Origin: Nocardioides glacieisoli
Lineage (GTDB): Bacteria > Actinomycetota > Actinomycetes > Propionibacteriales > Nocardioidaceae
Direction of reading: 5' to 3'
Assembly (NCBI RefSeq): GCF_004137245.1
Contig: NZ_SDWS01000003.1
Location: forward strand, 248,001 to 312,000
Length of the DNA: 64,000 bases
Notes under the pieces: generated by a model
What the model saw: only the letters and a program-made list of their open reading frames with translations
What the model was told of the DNA's origin: nothing
The model's database searches: none
Position numbers and translations under genes: made by a program
Part shown: positions 7,753 to 15,475 of the stretch, in pieces
Layout: each line of letters begins with the position of its first letter
Numbering within the stretch: position 1 is the first letter of the stretch

Positions 7753-9156
7753 GTGACCGACACGCACTTCGACACCCTCGTCCTCGGCGCCGGCCCCGGT
7801 GGCTACGTCGCCGCGATCCGCGCAGCCCAGCTCGGCCAGAAGGTGGCCGTGGTGGAGGAGAAGTACTGGGGAGGTGTCTGCCTCAACGTCGGCTGCATCC
7901 CTTCCAAGGCGCTGCTGAAGAACGCCGAGCTGGCCCACACGCTCCAGCACGAGAAGGCGAAGTTCGGCATCGAGGGCGACGCCACGATGGCCTTCGGTCC
8001 CACCCACAAGCGCAGCCGCGACGTGAGCTCGGGCATCGTCAAGGGCGTCCACTTCCTGATGAAGAAGAACAAGATCACCGAGATCGACGGCTGGGGCACC
8101 CTCACCGGTCCGAAGGCGATCGACGTCAAGGACAAGGACGGCACCACCACCGGCTACACCTGCGACAACCTCATCATCGCCGCCGGCGCGACCGTCCGGC
8201 TGGTTCCCGGCGTGGAGCTCAGCGAGCACGTCGTGACCTACGAGGAGCAGATCCTCACCGACCACCTCCCCGAGTCGATCATCATCGGCGGATCGGGCGC
8301 GATCGGCGTCGAGTTCGCCTACGTGATGGCCAACTTCGGCGTCGACGTGACGATCGTGGAGTTCCTCGACCGGATGGTGCCGACCGAGGACGCCGACATC
8401 TCCAAGGAGCTCGCCAAGCACTACAAGAAGCTCGGCGTGAAGGTGCTCACCTCCACTGCGGTCAAGAACGTCGAGGACACCGGCTCGGGCGTCAAGGTCA
8501 CCGTCGCCCCGGCCGCCGGCGGCGACGAGCAGGTGCTGGAGGCCGGCAAGTTCCTCGCGGCCTTCGGCTTCGCCCCGCGGGTGAAGGGCTACGGCCTGGA
8601 GAACACCGGGGTCACCGTCACCGAGCGCGGCGCGATCGAGATCGACGACTTCGGCCGCACCAACGTCGACGGCGTGTACGCCATCGGCGACTGCACCGGG
8701 AAGATGATGCTCGCCCACGTCGCCGAGGCGATGGGCATCGTCGCGGCCGAGACCATCAACGGCGCCGAGACCATGCCGGTCGCCTTCGACTTCGTGCCCC
8801 GCGCGACCTACTGCAACCCGCAGATCGCCTCGTTCGGCTACAGCGAGGCGCAGGCCAAGGAGAAGGGCTACGACGTGAAGACGGCGTCGTTCCCCTTCAG
8901 CGCCAACGGCAAGGCGATGGGCCTGGGCGAGCCGATCGGGTTCGTCAAGGTGGTCGCCGACGCCGAGCACAACGAGATCATCGGTGCCCACATGATCGGC
9001 CCCAACGTCACCGAGCTGCTGCCCGTGCTGACCATGGCCCAGCAGTGGGACCTCACCGCCGACGAGGTGGCCCGCAACGTCTTCGCCCACCCGACGCTGG
9101 GTGAGGCCGTCAAGGAGGCCGTCCACGGCATCGCCGGCCACATGATCAACTTCTGA
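7753..9156 (+). CDS. lpd: Dihydrolipoyl dehydrogenase (E3)
   Basis: A 467-residue FAD-dependent dihydrolipoamide dehydrogenase, the E3 component of pyruvate and 2-oxoglutarate dehydrogenase complexes. FAD-binding [13 protein letters not shown] starts at residue 9. The redox-active disulfide is Cys43 and Cys48 in [14 protein letters not shown] second Rossmann motif ([15 protein letters not shown]) binds NAD, and the C-terminal [11 protein letters not shown] carries the His/Glu acid-base pair. The GTG at 7753 lies 6 bases after TAGGGT (7741-7746), a leaderless arrangement. A second flavoprotein disulfide reductase follows 13 bases downstream. Confidence 0.95.
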   Translation: MTDTHFDTLVLGAGPGGYVAAIRAAQLGQKVAVVEEKYWGGVCLNVGCIPSKALLKNAELAHTLQHEKAKFGIEGDATMAFGPTHKRSRDVSSGIVKGVHFLMKKNKITEIDGWGTLTGPKAIDVKDKDGTTTGYTCDNLIIAAGATVRLVPGVELSEHVVTYEEQILTDHLPESIIIGGSGAIGVEFAYVMANFGVDVTIVEFLDRMVPTEDADISKELAKHYKKLGVKVLTSTAVKNVEDTGSGVKVTVAPAAGGDEQVLEAGKFLAAFGFAPRVKGYGLENTGVTVTERGAIEIDDFGRTNVDGVYAIGDCTGKMMLAHVAEAMGIVAAETINGAETMPVAFDFVPRATYCNPQIASFGYSEAQAKEKGYDVKTASFPFSANGKAMGLGEPIGFVKVVADAEHNEIIGAHMIGPNVTELLPVLTMAQQWDLTADEVARNVFAHPTLGEAVKEAVHGIAGHMINF

Positions 9157-9169
9157 GGGCCGGTCCTCC

Positions 9170-10549
9170 ATGGCTGACCACATCGTCATCATCGGCGGCG
9201 GACCCGGCGGCTACGAGGCCGCCCACGTCGCCGCGCAGCTCGGCGCCGAGGTCACGGTCGTCGACACCGACGGGATCGGCGGCTCGGCGGTGCTCACCGA
9301 CTGCGTGCCGAGCAAGACGCTGATCGCCACGGCCGAGCTGATGGCCGACATGGGCACCGCGCAGGAGCTCGGGGTCAACTTCCACGACCAGGAGGGCGAC
9401 GCGGCGACCTCGATCTCGGTCGACCTGGGCCGGGTCAACGCCCGTGTGAAGCGGCTCGCCGCCGACCAGTCGACCGACATCACGGCCCGGCTCGACCGCG
9501 ACGGCGTACGCGTCGTGAAGGGTCGCGGCCGCCTCGGGCCCGACCTCACCGTCGAGGTCGGCGACGAGACGCTCCGGGCCGACGCGATCATCGTCGCCAC
9601 CGGCGCCGCACCTCGGACGCTCCCGAGCGCGCAGCCCGACGGCGAGCGGATCCTCACCTGGGAGCAGGTCTACGACCTGACCGAGGTGCCGGAGAAGCTC
9701 ATCGTGGTGGGCTCGGGCGTGACCGGCGCGGAGTTCGCCAGCGCGTACCTCTCCCTCGGCATCGACGTGACGCTGGTCAGCAGCCGCGACCGGGTGCTGC
9801 CCGGCGAGGACGCCGACGCGTCCGCCGTGCTCGAGGACGTGCTCACGCGACGTGGGATGCACGTCCTGGGCGAGTCGCGGATGCAGTCGGTGACCCGCGA
9901 CGGCGACACCGTCACCGTCACCCTCACCGACGGGCGCACGGTCTCGGGCAGCCACTGCATCCTCGCCCTCGGCTCGATCCCCAACACCGCCGACCTCGGG
10001 CTCGAGGAGGCCGGCGTCGCCACCGACGACGGCGGCTTCATCACCGTCGACCGGGTCTCCCGCACGTCGGCACGCGGCATCTACGCAGCCGGCGACTGCA
10101 CCGGCGTGCTGATGCTCGCGTCGGTCGCGGCGATGCAGGGCCGGATCGCGATGTGGCACTTCCTCGGCGACGCGGTCTCGCCGCTCGACCTCAAGAAGGT
10201 CTCCTCCAACGTCTTCACCGCGCCCGAGATCGCCACGGTGGGCTGGTCGCAGAAGGCCGTCGACGCCGGCGAGATCGAGGCGGAGGTCGTCATGCTCCCG
10301 CTGGCCGGCAACGCCCGCGCCAAGATGCAGGGCGTCCGCGACGGCTTCGTGAAGCTCTTCTGCCGACCGGGCACCGGCATCGTCGTCGGGGGAGTGGTCG
10401 TCGGGCCGCGCGCCTCCGAGCTGATCCACCCGGTGTCGATCGCGGTGGCCGAGTCGCTGACCGCCGACCAGCTCGCGCAGGCCTTCACCGTCTACCCCTC
10501 GATGAGCGGGTCGATCGCCGAGGCCGCCCGCCGGCTGCACCGGGTCTGA
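9170..10549 (+). CDS. NAD(P)H-quinone dehydrogenase-type flavoprotein disulfide reductase (Rv3303c-like)
   Basis: A 459-residue protein with dihydrolipoamide-dehydrogenase architecture but without the normal redox disulfide: the first cysteine is replaced (Ala40) and only Cys45 remains in GGSAVLTDCVPSK. This is the signature of the mycobacterial LpdA/Rv3303c group, which reduces quinones rather than lipoamide. Both Rossmann motifs (IIGGGPGGYEAA and VVGSGVTGAEFASA) are intact, and LPSAQPDGERILTW and AAMQGRIAM match that group. It follows lpd by 13 bases. Its last 65 bases are also coding on the other strand. Confidence 0.88.
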   Translation: MADHIVIIGGGPGGYEAAHVAAQLGAEVTVVDTDGIGGSAVLTDCVPSKTLIATAELMADMGTAQELGVNFHDQEGDAATSISVDLGRVNARVKRLAADQSTDITARLDRDGVRVVKGRGRLGPDLTVEVGDETLRADAIIVATGAAPRTLPSAQPDGERILTWEQVYDLTEVPEKLIVVGSGVTGAEFASAYLSLGIDVTLVSSRDRVLPGEDADASAVLEDVLTRRGMHVLGESRMQSVTRDGDTVTVTLTDGRTVSGSHCILALGSIPNTADLGLEEAGVATDDGGFITVDRVSRTSARGIYAAGDCTGVLMLASVAAMQGRIAMWHFLGDAVSPLDLKKVSSNVFTAPEIATVGWSQKAVDAGEIEAEVVMLPLAGNARAKMQGVRDGFVKLFCRPGTGIVVGGVVVGPRASELIHPVSIAVAESLTADQLAQAFTVYPSMSGSIAEAARRLHRV

Positions 10550-11399
10550 CCCGCACCCCGAGCCCCGATCCCACCCGTGCCTCCGGGCCCGGTCCCGGCT
10601 GGCACGCGGGGCACCACCACGTACGCCGGTTGGCGGCGTCGCCCGGCACCTCGGCCGTCACGCTGATCGGGCCGCGGCAGCGCCGGCAGCCCTGCCGCTG
10701 GCGACCGGTCACCCAGTGGTCGTCGCCGCGGACGGGCGAGCCGGTGGTGACCTGGTAGGCACCCTGGACGGTCGCGGAGTGCCGCAGCATCGTCGCCCCG
10801 CGCTCGACGAGCCGCTCGAGGTCGACCTCGCCGATCGGGGTCCACGGGCTGACGCCGGTCAGGAAGGCGAGCTCGTTGGCCCAGAGGTTGCCGAAGCCCG
10901 CCACCGCGCGCTGGTCGAGGAGGGCCGAGACGAACGGCAGCGCCGGGTCGGCCGAGAGTCGGCGCACGGCCTCGGCGGCGTCCCAGTCGTCGCGCAGCGG
11001 GTCGGGGCCGAGGTGCCCGACCAGGTCGGCCTCGCGGTCGGTCGGCACGAGGTCGAGGTCGTGGAGCCGGATGCCGTGCACGGCCCGGTCGTCGTCGAGC
11101 GTGAGCACCAGTCGCACGTGGGCCTGGAGCTTCGCCGGCAGGCGCTTGCCCGGCGCGAGCGTCGACCACGACCCGTCCATCTTGAGGTGGCTGTGCAGCG
11201 TCGCCGCGGGTGAGCCGGCCGTGGCGCTGAAGCGGGTCAGCAGGTGCTTGCCGTGGGTGTCGTGGCCGAGCACCTCGCGGCCGGCGATGTCGCGGGTGGC
11301 GAGACGAGGCGTGCGGAAGTCCGAGCGCGCGATCGTGTGGCCCGTGAGCTGGCGGTCGAGCCGGCGCGCGAGCTTCCAGACGCTGTCTCCCTCGGGCAC
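10485..11399 (-). CDS. Fpg/Nei family DNA glycosylase (Nei2-like)
   Basis: A 304-residue base-excision repair glycosylase/AP lyase. The mature N-terminus PEGDSVWKLA supplies the catalytic Pro2 and Glu3, and HLKMDGSW includes the conserved Lys74. The helix-two-turn-helix is VAGFGNLWANELAF, and a C-terminal zinc finger is formed by Cys238, Cys241, Cys263 and Cys266. The GTG start is required to place Pro next. A tail of about 36 residues, rich in Arg and Gly, extends past the zinc finger; relatives usually stop soon after it. The tail is encoded antisense to the end of the flavoprotein gene (65-base overlap). Confidence 0.9.
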   Translation of the reverse strand: MPEGDSVWKLARRLDRQLTGHTIARSDFRTPRLATRDIAGREVLGHDTHGKHLLTRFSATAGSPAATLHSHLKMDGSWSTLAPGKRLPAKLQAHVRLVLTLDDDRAVHGIRLHDLDLVPTDREADLVGHLGPDPLRDDWDAAEAVRRLSADPALPFVSALLDQRAVAGFGNLWANELAFLTGVSPWTPIGEVDLERLVERGATMLRHSATVQGAYQVTTGSPVRGDDHWVTGRQRQGCRRCRGPISVTAEVPGDAANRRTWWCPACQPGPGPEARVGSGLGVRVRPGAAGGRPRRSTRSSRGRR

Positions 11400-11436
11400 C
11401 CGCCCAGTGTCACAGGCGGGTGGGACAGCGGACGTC

Positions 11437-12090
11437 TCAGCGCCCGTGGAGCCCGCCGCCGCTGGGACCGCCGGCGCTCTGGTTGAGGTAGGCCTGCGCC
11501 AGTCCCTTCTGCACCTCGCCGCCCCATCCGTCCCTCGCCAGCTCGGCGGCCGCGCCCACGGTCCCGTCGGCACCCCCGGCGAGGTGCCACGGGACCCAGC
11601 GGTCGCCGAGGCGCACCATCCGCACGAGCGGCTCCTCGCCGGCGGCGAGGCGGCGCGCGTCGGCGGCGCAGGTCGCGATCGTGCGTGGGGTCCCGCCGGG
11701 CGGGGTCCACTCGACGTCCTGCATCGAGGGTCCGTGCTGGGGGTTGAAGAAGCAGGGTTCGCGGCGCCCGGGGAGCGGGTCGCCGTCGCGGATCGCGATG
11801 ACGGCAGCCCGGTGGTAGCGGGCGTCGGCGACGACCTGCTCGATCGCGACGACGTCCTCGACGGTCTCGCTCGCGGCGAGGAGGCTCGTGGCCTGGTCGT
11901 AGTTCTCCAGCGCGCGGCGGTAGTGGTCGACGGCCTCGGTGTCGGGGGCGTCGCCCAGGGTGTCGACGTGCAGCTCGGCGACCTGCTCGCCGAGGACGGT
12001 GACGTCCTCGTCCATCAGCTTGCGTGCCGTGCGCCAGGCGTCCTTGGCGACGAGCTCTTCCTCACGCCTCCGGCGGCGTCCCCCGAACAT
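11437..12090 (-). CDS. Conserved actinobacterial protein, unknown function, tandem copy 1
   Basis: A 217-residue soluble protein without signal peptide or membrane segment. A basic start (FGGRRRRREE) precedes a helical part (about 15-90), then the segment PCFFNPQHGPSMQDVEWTP and, about 20 residues on, a further Cys in IATCAAD, then RMVRLGDRWVPW. The C-x6-H-to-C arrangement could hold a metal or a disulfide. The tail is Gly-rich. A paralogue of the same layout lies just upstream. The ATG at 12090 is 6 bases from CAGGGT, a variant -10. I do not recognise a function. Confidence 0.7.
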   Translation of the reverse strand: MFGGRRRRREEELVAKDAWRTARKLMDEDVTVLGEQVAELHVDTLGDAPDTEAVDHYRRALENYDQATSLLAASETVEDVVAIEQVVADARYHRAAVIAIRDGDPLPGRREPCFFNPQHGPSMQDVEWTPPGGTPRTIATCAADARRLAAGEEPLVRMVRLGDRWVPWHLAGGADGTVGAAAELARDGWGGEVQKGLAQAYLNQSAGGPSGGGLHGR

Positions 12091-12129
12091 GTCGCCACCC
12101 TGCCAGATCCGGGACGCCGTCCGAAGTGT

Positions 12130-12915
12130 TCAGCCACCGTCACCGCCTCCGCCGCCACCGCCATCGCCGCCGCCGAAGTCGCCACCACCGCCGTGGCCGT
12201 CCCAGCCCGAGAAGTCGTGACCGCCGATCATCCCGCCGTCGTTCCAGGCCCCGGGGTCGGCCCACGCGGCCCCCGCGACGAGGCTGTCCGAGCCGCCGAC
12301 GGTGGCCCCGGCGTACGTCATGGTGATGCGGTCGGCCTGCACCCGCCCGTCGAGGATCAGCTCGGCGTACCACCCGCCCGCCCACGCGGTGTAGGCCGGG
12401 CCGGAGGCGTACCACGGGACGTAGCGGTTGCCGAGGCGCACCATCCGGACCTGCGGCGCCTCGCCCGCGGCGAGCCGCTCGGCGTCGCGGAAGCACACCG
12501 CGATGTCGCGCGGGACCCCGCCGAGCGGCGCCCACGACACGTCCCGGCTCGCGGGTCCGTGGCCGGGGTCGAAGAAGCACGGAGGGCGACGGGCGGGCCG
12601 CTCGACGCCGTCGCGGGCCGCCAGCACGCAGGCATGGGCGAACCTGCCGTCCGCCAGCGTGCGCGTCACCTCGGTGACGTCGGTCGCCGCGGCCGAGGTC
12701 TCGAGACGACGCTTGGCGGACTCGTAGGCGTCGAGGGCCTTCTGGTAGTTGACACGCATCTGGTCGTCGAGGTCGGTCGTGAGCGTCTCGAAGTGCAGGG
12801 CGGACAGCTCCTCGCCGAAGACCGTGACATCCTCGCTCGCGGCCCGGCGGACGTGGCGGAAGGCGTCGAGCTCGGCGAGCTCGACCTCACGCCTGTCCCG
12901 CCGGCGTCGGCCCAT
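12130..12915 (-). CDS. Conserved actinobacterial protein, unknown function, tandem copy 2 with Gly-rich tail
   Basis: A 261-residue paralogue of the 11437-12090 product. It shares the basic start (GRRRRDRRE), the helical segment with EDVTVFGEELSALHFETL, the core PCFFDPGHGPASRDVSWAP, IAVCFRDAERLAAGE and VRMVRLGNRYVPWY. It differs by a longer C-terminus that ends in about 20 nearly pure Gly/Asp residues, a low-complexity flexible tail. Start chosen at the ATG in line with copy 1. The two genes are 39 bases apart in one orientation, consistent with a tandem duplication followed by divergence. Function not recognised. Confidence 0.7.
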   Translation of the reverse strand: MGRRRRDRREVELAELDAFRHVRRAASEDVTVFGEELSALHFETLTTDLDDQMRVNYQKALDAYESAKRRLETSAAATDVTEVTRTLADGRFAHACVLAARDGVERPARRPPCFFDPGHGPASRDVSWAPLGGVPRDIAVCFRDAERLAAGEAPQVRMVRLGNRYVPWYASGPAYTAWAGGWYAELILDGRVQADRITMTYAGATVGGSDSLVAGAAWADPGAWNDGGMIGGHDFSGWDGHGGGGDFGGGDGGGGGGGDGG

Positions 12916-12975
12916 CACCAGACCACTGTCCCACCCCCCGACGGGTTCGGGGAGGCCCGGTTCAGACCGGGCGGG

Positions 12976-12981
12976 TAACCT
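12976..12981 (+). promoter_or_regulatory. -10 box of the SpoIID/LytB gene
   Basis: TAACCT lies about 43 bases before the ATG at 13024, so this transcript should have a conventional 5' leader. A GGGGGAG ribosome site precedes the start by 9 bases. It contrasts with the leaderless layout of many neighbours. Confidence 0.45.
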
Positions 12982-13023
12982 CGGGAACTCTGTCCGTCCA
13001 CGCTCTCGGGGGAGATCCACGCC

Positions 13024-14262
13024 ATGCGCCGTACGCGTCCACCCAGGCTCCTGCTCGCCGTCCTCGCGAGCGCGCTCGTGCTGCCTGTCCTGCCCTCCGC
13101 AACGGCCTCGGCCGCGGAGCCCCGCAGGGCGGTGGAGACCTACGCGACGCCGGGCAGCGTCGGCATCGTCCTCACCGGTCACGGCTTCGGCCACGGCAAG
13201 GGCCTCTCGCAGTACGGCGCGCTGGGCGCCGCCAAGCAGGGGCTGACCTGGCAGCAGATCGACGAGTTCTACTACCCCGGCACCACGTGGGGGCGGATCG
13301 GCGGCAAGATCCGCGTCCTGATCACCGCCGACACCGGCCGTGACGTGCAGGTGGCCGCGCAGCGCGGCCTCGAGGTCACCAGCCTGACCAAGCGGCGGAC
13401 CTGGCGGGTCCCGCCGATCGCGGCGAAGAAGTGGCGCCTGATCCGTGCGGGCAGCGACACCAGCGTGCAGTACACGAAGGGCGGCGCGTGGCGGACCTGG
13501 AAGAAGGTGCCCGGCGAGGCGGAGTTCGCCTCCGCCACGGGGATCCTGACCCTGGTCACCCCGGCCGGCCGCCGTGACTACCGGGGCTCGCTCCAGTCGG
13601 TCGCCGCACGCCAGAGCACGAAGCGCGAGACCGTCAACAAGCTCAGCATGGAGGCCTACCTCCGCGGTGTCGTCCCCCGCGAGGTCCCCGCGTCGTGGGC
13701 GCCCGCCGCCGTCAGCGCGCAGTCGGTCGCGGCACGGACCTATGCCGCCTTCGAGCGCTCGCACCCCTCTGCTGCCCACTACGACCTCTGCGACACCAGC
13801 AACTGCCAGGTCTACGGCGGTGTGGACGACGAGCACCCGGCCGCCACCGCGGCCATCCAGGCAACGGCCAAGCAGGGTCTCTTCTACGACGGCCGTCCCG
13901 CCTTCACGCAGTTCTCCGCGAGCAACGGCGGCTACTCGGCCGTCGGCTCGATGCCCTACCTCGTGGCGCAGGCCGACCCCTACGACAGCATCGCGAACCC
14001 GGCGTACTCCACCTGGACGAAGGCGATCGACGACACCCAGATCGAGGGGCGCTGGCCGGCGATCGGCGACCTGACGAGCATCGAGGTGACCACCCGCAAC
14101 GGCTACGGCGACTGGGGCGGCCGCGTCGTCGACATCGCCTTCATCGGGACCACCGGCACGGCGCGCACGGACGGTGACACGGTCCGCGACCACTTCGCCC
14201 TCAACTCCGACTGGTTCACCTTCACGGTCACGCCGCGGCAGAAGGGGCAGCTCCGAGAGTGA
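13024..14262 (+). CDS. Secreted SpoIID/LytB domain protein
   Basis: A 412-residue exported protein. Residues 1-31 are a Sec signal peptide (Arg-rich start, LLLAVLASALVLPVLP core, ASA cleavage site). The SpoIID/LytB region includes VLTGHGFGHGKGLSQYGALG, the central SMEAYLRGVVPREVPASW, then AAVSAQSVAARTYAA and later FTQFSASNGGYS. SpoIID proteins are lytic transglycosylases acting on denuded peptidoglycan; in non-sporulating actinobacteria the domain occurs in cell-wall proteins. A wall-remodelling role is inferred. It overlaps the next gene by 4 bases (GTGA), so the two secreted proteins are probably co-expressed. Confidence 0.88.
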   Translation: MRRTRPPRLLLAVLASALVLPVLPSATASAAEPRRAVETYATPGSVGIVLTGHGFGHGKGLSQYGALGAAKQGLTWQQIDEFYYPGTTWGRIGGKIRVLITADTGRDVQVAAQRGLEVTSLTKRRTWRVPPIAAKKWRLIRAGSDTSVQYTKGGAWRTWKKVPGEAEFASATGILTLVTPAGRRDYRGSLQSVAARQSTKRETVNKLSMEAYLRGVVPREVPASWAPAAVSAQSVAARTYAAFERSHPSAAHYDLCDTSNCQVYGGVDDEHPAATAAIQATAKQGLFYDGRPAFTQFSASNGGYSAVGSMPYLVAQADPYDSIANPAYSTWTKAIDDTQIEGRWPAIGDLTSIEVTTRNGYGDWGGRVVDIAFIGTTGTARTDGDTVRDHFALNSDWFTFTVTPRQKGQLRE

Positions 14263-15182
14263 AGCCCTCCCTCCTGCTCGCCGCGCTCGTCCTCGCGGCC
14301 ACGGGCTGCAGCGCTGACGGCGCGAGCGGCGACGCCGACGCTCTGCCCGACCCGGTGGTCGACACCGAGGTGACCTCCACCATCGACTACGTGGCGATGG
14401 GTGACTCCTTCTCGGCCGGTCCGTTCATCGGCACGATGCGCACCGACCCCGAGGGCTGCGCGCGCTCCAAGGACAACTACCCGGCGTTCCTCGCCGACTG
14501 GCTCGACGTGGCGAGCTACACCGACGTCACCTGCTCCGCGGCGACGACGGCCGACTTCTACGCCCCGATGACGCTCTTCAACGGCGGCACCACGGTCCCG
14601 CAGATCGACGCCGTCTCGGCCGACACCGACCTCGTGACGATCGGGATAGGCGGCAACGACTTCGGCATCTATGACGGCCTGATCACGTGCCAGAGGCCGG
14701 ACTCGGCGTGTCCGGTCGCGCAGCTGGGCGCCGACGCGCGCAAGGTCGCCGGCCGCATCGAGCAAGCCGTCCGGCGCGTCACCCGGATCGCCCCCGACGC
14801 CGAGGTCCTCGTCGTCGGCTATCCCGACATCCTGCCGACCGAGGGCACCTGCAACGCCGTCGGCGCCTCGCCCGAGGTGCTCGGCCCGGTCACCGAGGTC
14901 GCGGGCATCCTCAACGCCTCGCTGCGGAGGGGCGCGGAGGCGGCAGGGGCGTCGTACGTCGACATGGAGACCGTCTCGGAGGGTCACGACGTCTGCGCCA
15001 AGGGTCGTGCGTGGGTCAACGGACCGCGCTTCCGGGCGGGCATCGCGGCACCCTTCCACCCGAAGGTCAACGGGATGCGCGCAGTGGCGGCCGAGGTCTT
15101 CCGCCAGGTCACCGGCGAGGACGCGGAGATCACGGAGTACGCCGAGCCGGACCCCGACGTCGTGGTGCTCAACCAGTCCTGA
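14259..15182 (+). CDS. SGNH/GDSL-family lipoprotein hydrolase
   Basis: A 307-residue predicted lipoprotein: LLLAALVLAATGC gives a lipobox with Cys17. The SGNH fold is shown by VAMGDSFSAG (nucleophile Ser50), an Asn block VTIGIGGNDFG, and the C-terminal His in FHPKVNGM. The layout resembles the actinobacterial SEST-type esterases, which lack a catalytic Asp. An extracytoplasmic esterase or lipase role is likely; the substrate is unknown. The GTG at 14259 overlaps the preceding stop (GTGA). Confidence 0.88.
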   Translation: MKPSLLLAALVLAATGCSADGASGDADALPDPVVDTEVTSTIDYVAMGDSFSAGPFIGTMRTDPEGCARSKDNYPAFLADWLDVASYTDVTCSAATTADFYAPMTLFNGGTTVPQIDAVSADTDLVTIGIGGNDFGIYDGLITCQRPDSACPVAQLGADARKVAGRIEQAVRRVTRIAPDAEVLVVGYPDILPTEGTCNAVGASPEVLGPVTEVAGILNASLRRGAEAAGASYVDMETVSEGHDVCAKGRAWVNGPRFRAGIAAPFHPKVNGMRAVAAEVFRQVTGEDAEITEYAEPDPDVVVLNQS

Positions 15183-15211
15183 CTGTCGGACCTCCCTGCT
15201 GTGATCTGCCC

Positions 15212-15475
15212 ATGGTGACGGTGGTCGTCGGCGCGCTGGTCCGGGACGGGCGGGTCCTGCTCGCGCACCGTCGGCCCGACAAGGTGGCCTACCCCGACGT
15301 GTGGGACCTGCCCGGGGGAGTCATGGAGGACGGTGAGTCCGAGCTCGCGGCGCTCGCGCGGGAGCTGCGCGAGGAGCTCGGCGTGGAGGTCGACGTCGAC
15401 GCCGTCTCCCACCTGTGCCGCCTGGAGGCGCGGCCCGTCGACGAGCCGGTGGTCCTCAGCGCCCTGCGGGACTAG
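15212..15475 (+). CDS. Short NUDIX hydrolase, C-terminally truncated
   Basis: An 87-residue protein with a complete Nudix box: Gly36, Glu42, then Arg50-Glu51 and Glu54-Glu55 followed by Gly57, matching GX5EX7REUXEEXGU. The family normally spans about 130-150 residues; here the protein stops soon after the box, losing the last beta strands. The stop codon shares the palindrome CTAG with the stop of pyruvate carboxylase on the other strand, so the end may have been lost when the two genes came together. Activity is uncertain; it may be decaying. Confidence 0.7.
   Translation: MVTVVVGALVRDGRVLLAHRRPDKVAYPDVWDLPGGVMEDGESELAALARELREELGVEVDVDAVSHLCRLEARPVDEPVVLSALRD

Noticed and set aside
7198..9192. 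A 664-residue reading frame on the minus strand across lpd, plus similar long frames opposite pyc, accA and accD.
   Set aside because: High GC keeps the antisense third frame open. The plus-strand products match full-length known families with catalytic motifs; the antisense translations are Asp/Val/Gly/His-rich without any domain.
12130..12190. The Gly/Asp-rich run at the end of tandem copy 2 as a frameshift or sequencing artefact.
   Set aside because: The frame stays open to a normal stop and codon use is regular; low-complexity tails are common in such proteins.
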